A DNA stretch of 64,000 bases from Dyadobacter crusticola DSM 16708 (GTDB lineage Bacteria; Bacteroidota; Bacteroidia; Cytophagales; Spirosomataceae): positions 271,302 through 335,301 of the forward strand of contig NZ_JNJB01000007.1 in assembly GCF_000701505.1 (NCBI RefSeq). Direction: 5' to 3'. Under the pieces are notes generated by a model, which had not been told where the DNA came from, searched no databases, and saw only the letters and a list, made by a program, of their open reading frames with translations. Both the position numbers and the translations under genes were made by a program. Every line of letters starts with the position of its first letter. The stretch's first letter is position 1. Of the stretch, positions 9,358 to 18,556 are shown piece after piece.

Positions 9358-10235
9358 TCGACTACAATCCTAAAGAGTGGTTTCGCTATATTTTCTATTT
9401 CCAGAAAGCAGATACAGTTCGCAAGCTGACGCCACTTATCCTGACCATCGGCGTGTATTCGGCAGCAGTGGCTTACCTCGTGCTGATTTATTTTGATCTG
9501 GGCGCCAACAACGACCTGAAAAACATCTCCCTCATGCACTCGCTGCTAGGCTTTGTGATTTCTATGCTGCTCGTTTTCAGAACCAATACGGCTTATGACC
9601 GCTGGTGGGAAGGTCGGAAACAATGGGGCTCACTGATGAACAACAGCAGAAATCTCGCACTAAAACTCGCCGGCCTGCTTCCGGAAGAATACACAGACGA
9701 GCGGCTTTTCTTTCAGAAAATGATCCCTAATTATGCATTTGCACTGAAAAACCACCTCCGCAACCAATTCCGCCCCGAGGATTTTCAGGACACGCCTTTT
9801 CTGACCCGAGCTGCATTGCAAAGCGGCGGACACGTGCCCAACCAAATTGCGGCGGCTATGTTCAGCAAGGTGATCGAGCTACAAAGAAAGGGCGCGCTTC
9901 TGCCGGAGCACACGCTTCTACTAAACAACCAGCTGGAATCCTTTACTGACATCTGCGGCGCCTGCGAACGAATCAAGAACACGCCTATCCCATTGTCATA
10001 CAGCTCCTTTATTAAAAAATTCATTTTCACTTACTGTCTGACGCTACCGATTGGGTATGCATTCAGTCTGCATTTCCTGGTAATTCCATTCGTGATGTTC
10101 GTGTTTTACATTCTTGCAAGCCTTGAAGTAATCGCCGAGGAGATCGAGGACCCGTTTGGTGTGGACAGCAACGATCTGCCTGTCGACCGAATCTGTAGTG
10201 GAATTCAGTCCTCATCTCAGGCACTGTTGACCTAG
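9354..10235 (+). CDS. bestrophin family ion channel
   Basis: 293-residue membrane protein of the bestrophin/UPF0187 family. Bacterial members (the Klebsiella homologue) form pentameric ion channels. Family signatures are the N-terminal WFRYIFYFQKADTVRKL, two membrane segments (about 25-45 and 60-75), the conserved FRTNTAYDRWWEGRKQWG, later membrane segments around 220-260, and the acidic cluster EEIEDPFGVDSNDLP. Length is normal. The start codon overlaps the stop of the exonuclease gene. Ion selectivity cannot be read from sequence. Confidence 0.9.
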   Translation: MIDYNPKEWFRYIFYFQKADTVRKLTPLILTIGVYSAAVAYLVLIYFDLGANNDLKNISLMHSLLGFVISMLLVFRTNTAYDRWWEGRKQWGSLMNNSRNLALKLAGLLPEEYTDERLFFQKMIPNYAFALKNHLRNQFRPEDFQDTPFLTRAALQSGGHVPNQIAAAMFSKVIELQRKGALLPEHTLLLNNQLESFTDICGACERIKNTPIPLSYSSFIKKFIFTYCLTLPIGYAFSLHFLVIPFVMFVFYILASLEVIAEEIEDPFGVDSNDLPVDRICSGIQSSSQALLT

Positions 10236-10558
10236 TCTGCCCTCAGGTTCGTCGCTATGGTATTAGAAATTGGTTAGAAACTCATTAAAATTTGAGTTGC
10301 ATAAAAATTTTATTGCGGGCTTCAAACAAACCTGTTTTTTCGAGTTAGTAGTTTTTCTTCACAACTTGTGGGTTAGAGAAAACCAATTTTTCAAAATCTC
10401 GCAATTTTTCGCCTTAATCAGGTCAAAAATCAACCAAAAATCAGTCAAAAAGCCCTTTTAACTGAATATTAATCAAATTTACATTCATTATTAAAGGTAT
10501 TATATTAGAGCAAACCCCATAAAAAGGGTTGATTCGAGTACTCTTAAATGAATGTAAT
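10236..10558. other. AT-rich intergenic stretch without a gene
   Basis: 323 bases between the bestrophin gene and the small secreted-protein gene. It is AT-rich with several TCAAAAA-type near repeats around 10424-10451. A 63-codon open frame at 10270-10461 has no plausible protein character. It probably holds the promoter of the next gene, but no clear -33/-7 pair stands out. Confidence 0.5.
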
Positions 10559-10981
10559 ATGAAAAATATCAAATTTCTCGCAACTGCATTTGCTGCGGTA
10601 GCTATACTAACTTTCCAGGCAAAAGCGCAGTCCATAGTAGATCCCGGCATTTCGGTTCACAACTATAAGCATCCGAACAAGGCTGCCGAGGCGAAAGCTA
10701 AAAAGACAAATACAGTGCAGGTAGCAAACCTGAAAACTGTTGAACGCACCGGCAAATACCAGCGCAGTAAATACATGAGCAGTACGCCAAAGTACGCACC
10801 AAGACCCGCTACTTTGGTGGTAATGCGTGATTATAAGGTAGAAGGCGTGCAGCTTAATCCATTGACTTCGCCACGTAATTACAAAACGCAGAACTTCCTG
10901 GCGCCTGTGCGTGACACAACAGTCCAAATGGCAGACTACTTCAACAGCACAGACAGATCAGTGTACCCGACCACGGACTAG
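10559..10981 (+). CDS. small secreted protein of unknown function
   Basis: 140 residues from the ATG at 10559. The N-terminus is a clear signal peptide (MKNIKFLATAFAAVAILTFQ, cleavage after AKA-Q). The mature part is basic in its first half (AAEAKAKKTN) and rich in Tyr, Pro, Thr and Asn, without cysteines, membrane segments or a recognised motif. I do not recognise a family. A long AT-rich upstream region and two hairpins downstream suggest a single-gene transcript. Confidence 0.7.
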   Translation: MKNIKFLATAFAAVAILTFQAKAQSIVDPGISVHNYKHPNKAAEAKAKKTNTVQVANLKTVERTGKYQRSKYMSSTPKYAPRPATLVVMRDYKVEGVQLNPLTSPRNYKTQNFLAPVRDTTVQMADYFNSTDRSVYPTTD

Positions 10982-11003
10982 CCGCAAAAATCCGTTTAGG
11001 ATA

Positions 11004-11030
11004 AGCCGGCCTTCCGGTCCGGCTGTTTAG
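11004..11030 (+). terminator. hairpin after the small secreted-protein gene
   Basis: AGCCGG (11004-11009) pairs with CCGGCT (11019-11024) around a TTCC-containing loop and is followed by GTTTAGTTTG. It is a weak intrinsic terminator 22 bp after the stop. Confidence 0.45.
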
Positions 11031-11054
11031 TTTGACTACTGTTTCTAAATCCGG

Positions 11055-11096
11055 AAATGCAAAGAGCCACGCGCTACGCGTTGGCTCTTTGCATTT
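11055..11096. terminator. strong hairpin, possibly bidirectional terminator
   Basis: AAATGCAAAGAGCCA-CGCG (11055-11073) pairs with CGCG-T-TGGCTCTTTGCATTT (11077-11096) across a three-base loop, with a single bulged T. It lies between the convergent gene ending at 10981 and the one ending at 11188 and could serve both. Confidence 0.6.
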
Positions 11097-11187
11097 AATA
11101 ATGTTACAAGATTGTTGATACTAAGAAGTATGATAGGAAATCTGCAAGGATAGCGCAGTGAAGAGGTGATCAGCGAGGGAGGTAACC

Positions 11188-11796
11188 TTAAAGTCGCTTT
11201 TCGTTCAAAACAATCCTCAATTTAAAGCCGGCCAGATCGGTGTTAACTTCCTGGCAGAGCCCATTTTTGTACAAATAAATACCCTGCTTTCCGTCAGGAA
11301 GTACTACGCCGTATTTTCCCTCAGAAAGCTTTTTTACGCTGCACATCTTACCATATCGTTCCGAATATACCTCGCTTACATTGACCGGTTCTTTGTAATA
11401 CAGACTTGTTATCGTGCTTTTTATCGGCGCATTGAGTTCAATTCTTGGCTTATCTTCACCATCTTCTCCCGAGAACAGCACTTCGTACAGTGACTTGGTG
11501 CTGCTTTTTGTCTGCGTTTTCTCCTTCAGATCGCCATTTACATGATGCGAACAAGTAGCAGATACCAGCTTTCCCTGGACGTAGTTTGTCTGAGTAGCAT
11601 ACTTGCCTTTATAAAACATGATCTTGAAGTCGGACTCAATGCGGTGGGTCTCGTTATTCGTATTTCCTTTATCATCAAAGACCCGCAGCGAGCCGATAGT
11701 TCTACCAGCTACAATCACGTCGTACAGGGTTTGTGCGTGGCAGATCGAGCTTGCCAGCATTAAAAGACTAAAAAACAGCGGACCCAAAACTTTCAT
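11188..11796 (-). CDS. secreted DUF6134-like protein
   Basis: 202 residues from the ATG at 11796, which begins at the signal peptide (MKVLGPLFFSLLMLASSICH, then AQ). An upstream ATG at 11847 would add 17 residues and spoil the signal. The mature protein is beta-rich, with repeated GxY strands and the block TSLYYKEPVNVSEVYSERYG, which I associate with the DUF6134 family of Bacteroidota exported proteins. That assignment is from memory. Function unknown. It stands alone between the hairpin region and another exported-protein gene on the same strand. Confidence 0.65.
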   Translation of the reverse strand: MKVLGPLFFSLLMLASSICHAQTLYDVIVAGRTIGSLRVFDDKGNTNNETHRIESDFKIMFYKGKYATQTNYVQGKLVSATCSHHVNGDLKEKTQTKSSTKSLYEVLFSGEDGEDKPRIELNAPIKSTITSLYYKEPVNVSEVYSERYGKMCSVKKLSEGKYGVVLPDGKQGIYLYKNGLCQEVNTDLAGFKLRIVLNEKRL

Positions 11797-11967
11797 TCTT
11801 GTATTGTTTAGAACTAAATAGCATTCAATTAATATATAACAGTACAAAATTTGTTCCTATTGCCCTGAGCTTGAAATAATAGCTGGCGAAGCTTTAAGTA
11901 AGCGTACTTGCAAAACTAAGAAGGAAGCTATGAGCAGTCGACATTGGACCACTTACTTAGCATTTGG

Positions 11968-12612
11968 CTAGAAGATACCGAACTTCAATGTCAGGTTGTA
12001 AGATATGTTGCTAAGATCCTTGTCACTCAGGCCGTTGCCCTTCGCATTGAAAGTCTGCCTATAAGATACGCCCGGACTAAAACGCATCCACTTTAACAAG
12101 TTAAACTCCACCTGCACACCGGGCTCCATGACGAAGAAGAACCGTGCATCTCCATCGCTGTCGTAATCATTCCAATCATCGTCCCAAAAGTCGTCATCAT
12201 CGAAGCGATCGTACTGCAATGTAAATCCCGAGCCGGTAAGCAGGTTTACATTCACATGCACTTTCCTGGTGGACGCAACCACGTATTCCGTCATTAAACC
12301 AAATTGGCCGTACAAACACGACATTCTGTTGGCTGAAAAATTCTGATCGACCCGCGGAACCGGGATGTGGTTGGTAGTAGCAGCGCCGCCTACGCCGAGC
12401 ATGAGCTTCCTGTTTATAAACCAGCCTCCGTAAAGTTCCGACATGCTGGCAAAGCTGCCGTTTATTCTTGTAAACTTGTTGGATAATGCAACATACCCGC
12501 CCGATCTGTGAATACCTGAGTTCTTAAAAATTGTCTGATTGTCTTGCGCCGCAGCCTGGTGCGATGCAGCAGCGTACAAAATAATAGCGAGTAGTAAGAT
12601 TCCCTTTTTCAT
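11968..12612 (-). CDS. secreted beta-barrel-like protein of unknown function
   Basis: 214 residues from the ATG at 12612, chosen because MKKGILLLAIILYAAASHQA is a signal peptide with cleavage after AAAQ. The rest alternates hydrophobic and polar residues as in small outer-membrane beta barrels (GGYVALSNKFTRINGSF, FGLMTEYVVASTRKVHVNVN) and ends in a strand with terminal phenylalanine (LTLKFGIF), the typical C-terminus of an outer-membrane protein. A strongly acidic loop, DDDDFWDDDWNDYDSDGD, is probably surface-exposed and may bind cations. The nearest same-strand gene upstream is the serine hydrolase, 74 bp away. Confidence 0.65.
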   Translation of the reverse strand: MKKGILLLAIILYAAASHQAAAQDNQTIFKNSGIHRSGGYVALSNKFTRINGSFASMSELYGGWFINRKLMLGVGGAATTNHIPVPRVDQNFSANRMSCLYGQFGLMTEYVVASTRKVHVNVNLLTGSGFTLQYDRFDDDDFWDDDWNDYDSDGDARFFFVMEPGVQVEFNLLKWMRFSPGVSYRQTFNAKGNGLSDKDLSNISYNLTLKFGIF

Positions 12613-12686
12613 AAGATTTCGTTGTTTCTTACCAGACAATCCAGAAACCACGCTCCCCTATTCCCGCAAAGTTTTTATCAGAAAAT

Positions 12687-14195
12687 TTATTTGGTTAAAG
12701 AGAAATCAAGCTGCTGTATTAATGCGGGATTTTCGGGTGATAAGGTGAAAAATACGCGAACATCACCGTTTTCGCATTTAAGCAAAAAACTGCCTCTCAG
12801 GTTATTATCTGCGATCATTTCGGTTGACCCATTTATTCTCCCAGCTCTTTCCAGCAGCTGATCCAGTTCTTTTTTGCGGTGCCCAAGCGACCGGTCCGGA
12901 AAGAAGTTTTCGGCAAATATTCCACTCTGTTCCGCATTTTTCCAGCTCGGCAGCATTGACGTGAGCTGCTGCTTTCTTTGCTTTAATATCTCTGATACAG
13001 GTAATGGAAGCGGTTTGAGCCCAGCCAAAGTGATGATAGTATCCAACACAGCGGTATTTATGTTCGCCATTCCGGCGTAAGTCCTGTTTGCATACGCAAT
13101 GATTCCGATCCCATAATCCGGTAAGATTTGCCACTGACTGCCAAAGCCAGGCAAGCCACCGGTATGCCCTATTCCTGTTCTGCCCGTACAATCCTTGCTC
13201 CACCGTAAACCGTAGCCGTAGCCGCTGGTCATAGCGCAGGCACGGCCATTGGGGTACTTATAAGATGCATTCAACCCACTGAAATTCCATGGCATCTGCA
13301 TTTCGCGCACATCGCTGCGGCTTACCGGGCCGGTTTCAGGAGCCGAGCTCGGCGGCCACACAGACAAATGGAATGCAACATATTTACTGAAGTCTTCGAT
13401 AGAGGTGATCAGTCCGCCCATTGCCCCGTAAGCGCCGTCGTGCAAAAGCTCCTCTTCTTTCCATTGATCGTCTTCGTACCGGTAACCGTGGGCGAGCAGG
13501 TTTTGCGGCGCCTTGGTATATTCCCAAATGGTATTTTGCATTCCAAGCGGCTTGAAAATTTTCTCATCTATATACTGCTGATAAGGTTTACCGGAAACCA
13601 CACTGATGATCCTCCCGAGCAATGCAAATCCGAGGTTGCTGTATTCATAGGTAACACCCGGCACATTGGAAAAGGAAATGCCGCTCTTGATCAATGCGAT
13701 CAGGTCTTCATCTTTATCATTCAGCTGGCGGTCGCCCCAGGGATTGTCTTCGGGAAAACCTGCCGCGTGCGTCATCAAATGTCTGACGGTAATAGGCGGC
13801 GCGTCGGTGGTAGTTGCCCGCATTGTTTTAAGCTCGGGAATGTACAGATAAGCCGGATCATCCAGCTTCAATTTCCCTTCTTTACGCAGCGCCAGGATCC
13901 CCATTGCCGTTGCGTTTTTCGACATCGAAGCAATGCGGAAGAGCGTCTGAGAAGTCGCCTTTGTTGAAGTGGCTACCTCCGAAAAGCCCTTTCCGCCCGA
14001 GAGCAGCAGCTTTCCATCTACCACCAATCCGAAAGCCAGTCCAGGAAAATGGTTTTTCTCCGCATAGTCTTTATAAAGCTGCTCAATCACCGGCAGTGTA
14101 GCCCGGATGCTGTTAAGTCGCTCGCCTTGGGTAGACTGCGCATTGGTGAGAAGGGGAAAAAGAAGGGGGAAAAGACTGAAGGCGACTTTTTTCAT
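12687..14195 (-). CDS. secreted serine hydrolase, beta-lactamase/class C fold
   Basis: 502 residues with signal peptide (MKKVAFSLFPLLFPLLTNAQ). The class C beta-lactamase / DD-peptidase motifs are complete: S90-M-S-K93 in FRIASMSKNATA, the Tyr-Ser-Asn of YEYSNLGFALLG, and the His-Thr-Gly of GIGHTGGLPGFG. A C-terminal extension after about residue 380 is unassigned. Members act as esterases, D-amino-acid peptidases or beta-lactamases, and the sequence does not decide between them. It stands upstream of the beta-barrel-like gene on the same strand. Confidence 0.85.
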   Translation of the reverse strand: MKKVAFSLFPLLFPLLTNAQSTQGERLNSIRATLPVIEQLYKDYAEKNHFPGLAFGLVVDGKLLLSGGKGFSEVATSTKATSQTLFRIASMSKNATAMGILALRKEGKLKLDDPAYLYIPELKTMRATTTDAPPITVRHLMTHAAGFPEDNPWGDRQLNDKDEDLIALIKSGISFSNVPGVTYEYSNLGFALLGRIISVVSGKPYQQYIDEKIFKPLGMQNTIWEYTKAPQNLLAHGYRYEDDQWKEEELLHDGAYGAMGGLITSIEDFSKYVAFHLSVWPPSSAPETGPVSRSDVREMQMPWNFSGLNASYKYPNGRACAMTSGYGYGLRWSKDCTGRTGIGHTGGLPGFGSQWQILPDYGIGIIAYANRTYAGMANINTAVLDTIITLAGLKPLPLPVSEILKQRKQQLTSMLPSWKNAEQSGIFAENFFPDRSLGHRKKELDQLLERAGRINGSTEMIADNNLRGSFLLKCENGDVRVFFTLSPENPALIQQLDFSLTK

Positions 14196-14498
14196 GTGCA
14201 GCAGGAGTTTTGTATAAAGGACAATTTAGCAAATCCTCCTGCTAAGGCACAATCCAATATCAATAAATTACACGTTCTTTCTTTTGTCCAACACTTACCT
14301 ATTTATATCATTTAAAAAGTACAAGAATTCTGAAACTTAATCTGCTGATATACGTTAATTTTGCAGTGTAGATGGAATATTTTAGAATCGCAGTCCAATT
14401 TTCCCACTTACCTCACTTTCGGAATTTACTTAAAAAAATTATATAAAAAGGCTATTACGAAACACCACTGGGCTTGTCCCGAATGAAAAAAGAAAGTC
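14196..14498. other. intergenic region between divergent serine hydrolase and MFS genes
   Basis: 303 bases, AT-rich, with no open frame worth calling. It must hold both divergent promoters. TAATTTTG at 14356-14363 on the plus strand matches the -7 consensus exactly, but no TTG lies at a good -33 distance, and the leader to the MFS start would be about 130 nt. Confidence 0.4.
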
Positions 14499-15662
14499 AT
14501 GAATTATTCAATTTTTGCACCCTCAGATTCCAGAAAGTATTTGCGCCTTGCGGTAGCGGCTTTCTTCTTTGTTCAGGGGCTGAGCTTCGCCGCCTGGGCG
14601 AGCCGGATCCCGGATATTAAAAACATGCTCCATTTAACAGAAGGCGGCTTAGGAACCGTATTGCTTGCATTGCCGATCGGGTTAATGGCGAGCCTGCCGA
14701 TTTCTGGCTGGATGGTAACACATTATGGAAGTCGTAAAATGGTGCTGATTGGCGCTATTTTGTACGCAACTACATTGGTTTTCATCGGTTTTGTGACACG
14801 CACAGAGCAGTTGGTGATTGCGCTTTTCGCCTTTGGATTGTGGGGTAACCTGACCAATATCGCGATCAACACGCAGGCAGTCGCTGTGGAGCAGTTATAT
14901 GGAAAGTCGATCATGGCTTCATTCCACGGGTTGTGGAGCCTCGCCGGCTTTGTCAGCGCAATGATCGGTTCCCTTTTTATATCGATCAGCGTTCCTCCAC
15001 ATCTGCACTTTACATTTATCGCATTAGCTGCATTCCTAATCATTTTTACAGCCTACAAACACACGATGCCCGAAGGCGAAAAGAACTCGGGAGAAGCACA
15101 GCCGCTTTTCGTGAAGCCTGACCGCGACCTGCTCACATTGGGATTGATCGGCTTTTGTGCGATGGTTTGTGAAGGCGCTATGTTCGATTGGAGCGGCGTT
15201 TATTTCCAGGAAGCAGTACACGTTCCTGCATCGATGACCACATTGGGTTATGTTGCTTTTATGGGTACAATGACGGGCGGCCGTTTTGCCGGTGACTGGC
15301 TTGCCAACAAGCTCGGAAGAAAGAAAATGTTGCAGATCAGCGGCTCATTAATGGGAACCGGATTGGCAGTCGCAGTGCTTTTCCCCTACCTAATACCAGC
15401 TACATTCGGTTTTCTGATGGTTGGTTTCGGTGTATCTTCGGTTGTTCCGCTGGTATATAGCGCAGCTGGCAAGTCCACCACAATGTCTGCCGGAATGGCG
15501 CTGGCTGCGGTTTCTTCCATCAGCTTCATTGGCTTTCTGATCGGTCCTCCATTGATTGGTATCGTAGCCCAATTTGCAGACCTCCGCTGGTCTTTCGCGA
15601 TCGTTGGTGTGCTGGCTTCGCTGACTGCCTATCTGGCGACGAAAGCAAAATTGATCAGCTAG
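14499..15662 (+). CDS. MFS transporter, YbjJ-like
   Basis: 387 residues, about 12 membrane segments. It carries the opening RLAVAAFFFVQGLSFAAWASRIPDIK seen in the YbjJ-type branch of the major facilitator superfamily, and the loop motif GSRKMVLIGA after segment 2. A second copy of the loop motif, LANKLGRKKMLQISG, marks the start of the C-terminal half. Substrate unknown; sugar or drug efflux is usual for such proteins. The next gene on the strand, an exported hydrolase, starts 54 bp downstream and may be co-transcribed. Confidence 0.85.
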   Translation: MNYSIFAPSDSRKYLRLAVAAFFFVQGLSFAAWASRIPDIKNMLHLTEGGLGTVLLALPIGLMASLPISGWMVTHYGSRKMVLIGAILYATTLVFIGFVTRTEQLVIALFAFGLWGNLTNIAINTQAVAVEQLYGKSIMASFHGLWSLAGFVSAMIGSLFISISVPPHLHFTFIALAAFLIIFTAYKHTMPEGEKNSGEAQPLFVKPDRDLLTLGLIGFCAMVCEGAMFDWSGVYFQEAVHVPASMTTLGYVAFMGTMTGGRFAGDWLANKLGRKKMLQISGSLMGTGLAVAVLFPYLIPATFGFLMVGFGVSSVVPLVYSAAGKSTTMSAGMALAAVSSISFIGFLIGPPLIGIVAQFADLRWSFAIVGVLASLTAYLATKAKLIS

Positions 15663-15716
15663 TCTGCTGGTATAAAAATTTGACCTGGGGTATCGGATAA
15701 CGGTATCCCTTTTTTT

Positions 15717-16733
15717 ATGTTAAAAATGAGAACTTCTGGACTGATCCTGGTTATATTATTCGCGATCACAGGTGGCACTGTGAACGCTCAGAAAGACACA
15801 ATACGCAATCTGGATATCAACCTGGAAAACTACGAATATCCTTTTCCTGTGTCTTACATCGAATTTGAATCACAGACCGAGAAGCTCAGAATGGCATACA
15901 TGGTAGTGAAGCCAGCCCATGGTAATGGACGGAGCATTATGCTGCTGCACGGCAAGAATTTCAATGGTGCTTACTGGGAACAAACGGCAAAAGCGCTTTC
16001 CGACAAAGGATTTCAGGTCATTATTCCGGACCAGATTGGTTTTGGTAAATCAACAAAGCCGCTTCATTTCCAATATTCTTTTCACGAGCTGGCAGCAGGC
16101 ACAAAGCGTATTCTCGACAAACTGAATATTACAAGAATTATCGTCCTTGGTCACTCCATGGGCGGAATGGTTGCAACGAGGTTTACATTGATGTATCCCG
16201 AAATTGTCGAAAAACTGATCCTTGAAAACCCGATTGGATTGGAAGATTACAAAGTGAAGGTACCCTACCAATCAGTTGACAAATGGTATATGAGCGAGTT
16301 AAAGGCTGATTTTAATTCAATCAAAAACTACCAGCTAAACAGCTATTATGATGGCAAATGGAAGGATAGCTACACGAAATGGGTAAACCTGCAAGCAGGC
16401 TGGACATTGAATAGAGACTATCCCCGCGTCGCATGGAACTCCGCTTTAACCTATGATATGATCTACTCGCAGCCGGTTTGTTATGAGTTTGGGCAAATTA
16501 AAGCGCCTACATTGCTGATCATCGGTCAGCGAGACCGCAGTGCCGTGGGCAAGAACCTGGCGCCGGAGCATGTACGCAAAACGCTGGGCAACTACCCGGA
16601 ACTGGGCCGGAAAACAAAAGCCGCAATCCCCAACAGCGAGCTGGCGGAACTCGGTGACATCGGCCACCTGCCGCATGTTGAGGATTTTGAAAGGTTTATT
16701 GGACCACTCATGAAATTCATCGAAAAGCCCTGA
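15717..16733 (+). CDS. secreted alpha/beta hydrolase
   Basis: 338 residues with an N-terminal signal peptide; the real start may be the second methionine (15726, MRTSGLILVILFAITGGTVN). The alpha/beta hydrolase triad is readable: nucleophile Ser in VLGHSMGGMVATRF, acid in LIIGQRDRSA, and His in DIGHLPHVEDFERF. The oxyanion region is SIMLLHGKNFNGAYWEQ. The substrate is unknown; C-C or ester hydrolysis is typical of this MhpC-like shape. It converges on the isomerase gene with only 14 bp between stops. Confidence 0.85.
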   Translation: MLKMRTSGLILVILFAITGGTVNAQKDTIRNLDINLENYEYPFPVSYIEFESQTEKLRMAYMVVKPAHGNGRSIMLLHGKNFNGAYWEQTAKALSDKGFQVIIPDQIGFGKSTKPLHFQYSFHELAAGTKRILDKLNITRIIVLGHSMGGMVATRFTLMYPEIVEKLILENPIGLEDYKVKVPYQSVDKWYMSELKADFNSIKNYQLNSYYDGKWKDSYTKWVNLQAGWTLNRDYPRVAWNSALTYDMIYSQPVCYEFGQIKAPTLLIIGQRDRSAVGKNLAPEHVRKTLGNYPELGRKTKAAIPNSELAELGDIGHLPHVEDFERFIGPLMKFIEKP

Positions 16734-16747
16734 CCATTGCTGGTTGA

Positions 16748-17668
16748 TCAGGCGAAGAACTGCTTTACATAGTTGCGACTTGTCAGGATTGCACTTTGTA
16801 CATCTTTGATACTCCCTTCGTAAGCTTTGTCTTCCACTTCGATCACCACTGGTCCGCGGTAACGCACATCTGTCAATGCAGCAAAGAATGCACGCCAGTT
16901 CACATCGCCTAAGCCCGGTAATTTTGGAGAATGGTATTCCAAAGGATTCGCCAATATCCCAACACGATCTAATTTACTTTTATAAACTTTTGCATCTTTC
17001 AAATGGACATGATGTAAACGAGATTTATAATTGTAAATCGGATAAGTTTCATCCATCATTTGCCAGATCATATGCGAAGGATCGTAGTTCAAGCCGAATA
17101 TAGGGCTTGGAATGATTTCGAACATCCTGTCCCACACAGCCGGACTGATCGCCAGGTTTTTTCCACCAGGCCACTCATCGTCGGTGAAGAACATGGGACA
17201 ATTCTCAATCGCTAATTTGATGTTGTTCTCCTCGGCTACCTTCACGACTGCCGGCCACACATCAGCAAAGCGCGCGAGATTGTCTTTGATACTCTTGGAA
17301 GGGTCTCTCCCTATGAATGTAGTAACAACCGGAATATCCAGCTTCGCCGCCCCCCTGATCACTTCCTTGATATGTTCAAGATAGTATTCAGACTTGCTCG
17401 GGTCGGGATCCAGCGGATTAGGATAGTAGCCCAGCGCCGACACGAATACGCCGGCTTCTTTCAATGTGTGTTTGATTTCCGAGATCCGCGCCGGAGTCAG
17501 GTTAAGTACGTCGATATGGGTAACACCTGCGTACCGTCTGCTATCTGCATTATCTGCTGGCCAGCACATCATTTCGACACATGAAAAACCGTGATTGGCA
17601 GCAAACTGCACCACATGCTCAAAGCCGAAATCGGCCAGGATTGCGCTATTAAAACCTAATTGAAGCAT
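16748..17668 (-). CDS. sugar phosphate isomerase/epimerase family TIM-barrel protein
   Basis: 306 residues of the AP-endonuclease-2/xylose-isomerase-like TIM barrel. The metal ligands are readable in order: Glu in IKLAIENCPM, Asp/His in GLNYDPSHMIW, His in LHHVHLKDAK, and Glu in GPVVIEVEDKAYEG. Such proteins isomerise or epimerise sugars, inositols or hydroxypyruvate. There is no signal peptide, so it is cytoplasmic. No other sugar-catabolic gene is adjacent, so the substrate stays open. Confidence 0.85.
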   Translation of the reverse strand: MLQLGFNSAILADFGFEHVVQFAANHGFSCVEMMCWPADNADSRRYAGVTHIDVLNLTPARISEIKHTLKEAGVFVSALGYYPNPLDPDPSKSEYYLEHIKEVIRGAAKLDIPVVTTFIGRDPSKSIKDNLARFADVWPAVVKVAEENNIKLAIENCPMFFTDDEWPGGKNLAISPAVWDRMFEIIPSPIFGLNYDPSHMIWQMMDETYPIYNYKSRLHHVHLKDAKVYKSKLDRVGILANPLEYHSPKLPGLGDVNWRAFFAALTDVRYRGPVVIEVEDKAYEGSIKDVQSAILTSRNYVKQFFA

Positions 17669-17860
17669 ATTAGAGATGTTTTTTGGGTAAACTTCAGTAA
17701 AAAAGCGCCGTAGTTCAACAATTCACCCGGATTCCATCCAAATTTTGAGCGCCTTCATCAATTCAGGATGCCACTGGTAATTATCTCCGCACCTGATATC
17801 CTTCAAATTTTAGTAATATTGACCCGGTGAAACCAATGAATTTTAACACGTTATACAACT

Positions 17861-18538
17861 ATGGCAGACTCTGAACAGGGTATCGGAAAGAAAATACTCA
17901 GCTTTTTCATTAAGGAGAGTGAAGAACCAGCCAAAGCTGTTCCAGTGACTAAACCGGCGGCTGAACAGCCCCGACAGACCGTCGCCCCCACAGTCCCCAA
18001 CGTGGCGGGTACTATGAACATCGACCGCAAATTTGTTGAACATTTTGTAAGTCTGTTGGAAAAAGCCAACCTGCCCGGGCCCGACTATTTTGAATACAAA
18101 CAGGCCTTGCAGAACATGGAGGGACTTGGGCTCGGCGAAGAAAAGCAGTTCCAGGCAGCCTGGGCTAGTTTCAAGGCAATGGGCGGAGCAAAGGATACGT
18201 CCATTCTGCAATCCTCCGCAAACCAGTACCTGGCCATTCTGGATAAAGATCGCAGCTCATTTTTGAAAGATGTTGAAAAAGCGATCAAAGATCGGGTCGG
18301 CGCATTGCAGGATGAGCAAAAACGGCTAGAGGAGTCAAATGTCTCATTGGTCCAGCAGCTAGCTGAAATTCAGAGGAAAATAGATGAAAATAAAAACCGA
18401 CTCGGACAAATTTCGGGCGAAGTAGCGGAACAAAGTGCGAAGATCAATGCGAACAAAGACAGTTTCGAGATTACATATCTCAGCTTTGTTGAACAAATTA
18501 AATCCGATTTGAATAAAATAAATCAATATCTCAAATAA
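17861..18538 (+). CDS. coiled-coil protein of unknown function, first gene of a three-gene module
   Basis: 225 residues, no signal peptide or membrane segment. After a short helix (MADSEQGIGKKILSFFIKES) comes a Pro/Ala/Thr-rich linker to about residue 50, then a helical domain (IDRKFVEHFVSLLEKANLPG), and from about 125 to the end a long heptad-type coiled coil (KDRVGALQDEQKRLEESN, AEIQRKIDENKNRLGQ). I do not recognise a family. It is 18 bp from the membrane coiled-coil gene and faces the same way as the Ppx/GppA-like gene after that, so the three are probably one operon. A scaffold or regulatory partner role is inference from coiled coil and context. Confidence 0.75.
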   Translation: MADSEQGIGKKILSFFIKESEEPAKAVPVTKPAAEQPRQTVAPTVPNVAGTMNIDRKFVEHFVSLLEKANLPGPDYFEYKQALQNMEGLGLGEEKQFQAAWASFKAMGGAKDTSILQSSANQYLAILDKDRSSFLKDVEKAIKDRVGALQDEQKRLEESNVSLVQQLAEIQRKIDENKNRLGQISGEVAEQSAKINANKDSFEITYLSFVEQIKSDLNKINQYLK

Positions 18539-18556
18539 CCTGACTTCTCGACAAAA

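Noticed and set aside
10270..10461. 63-codon open frame in an AT-rich gap
   Set aside because: Low-complexity composition (Phe/Lys/Asn from A/T runs), no conserved pattern, lies in a region that looks like promoter DNA.
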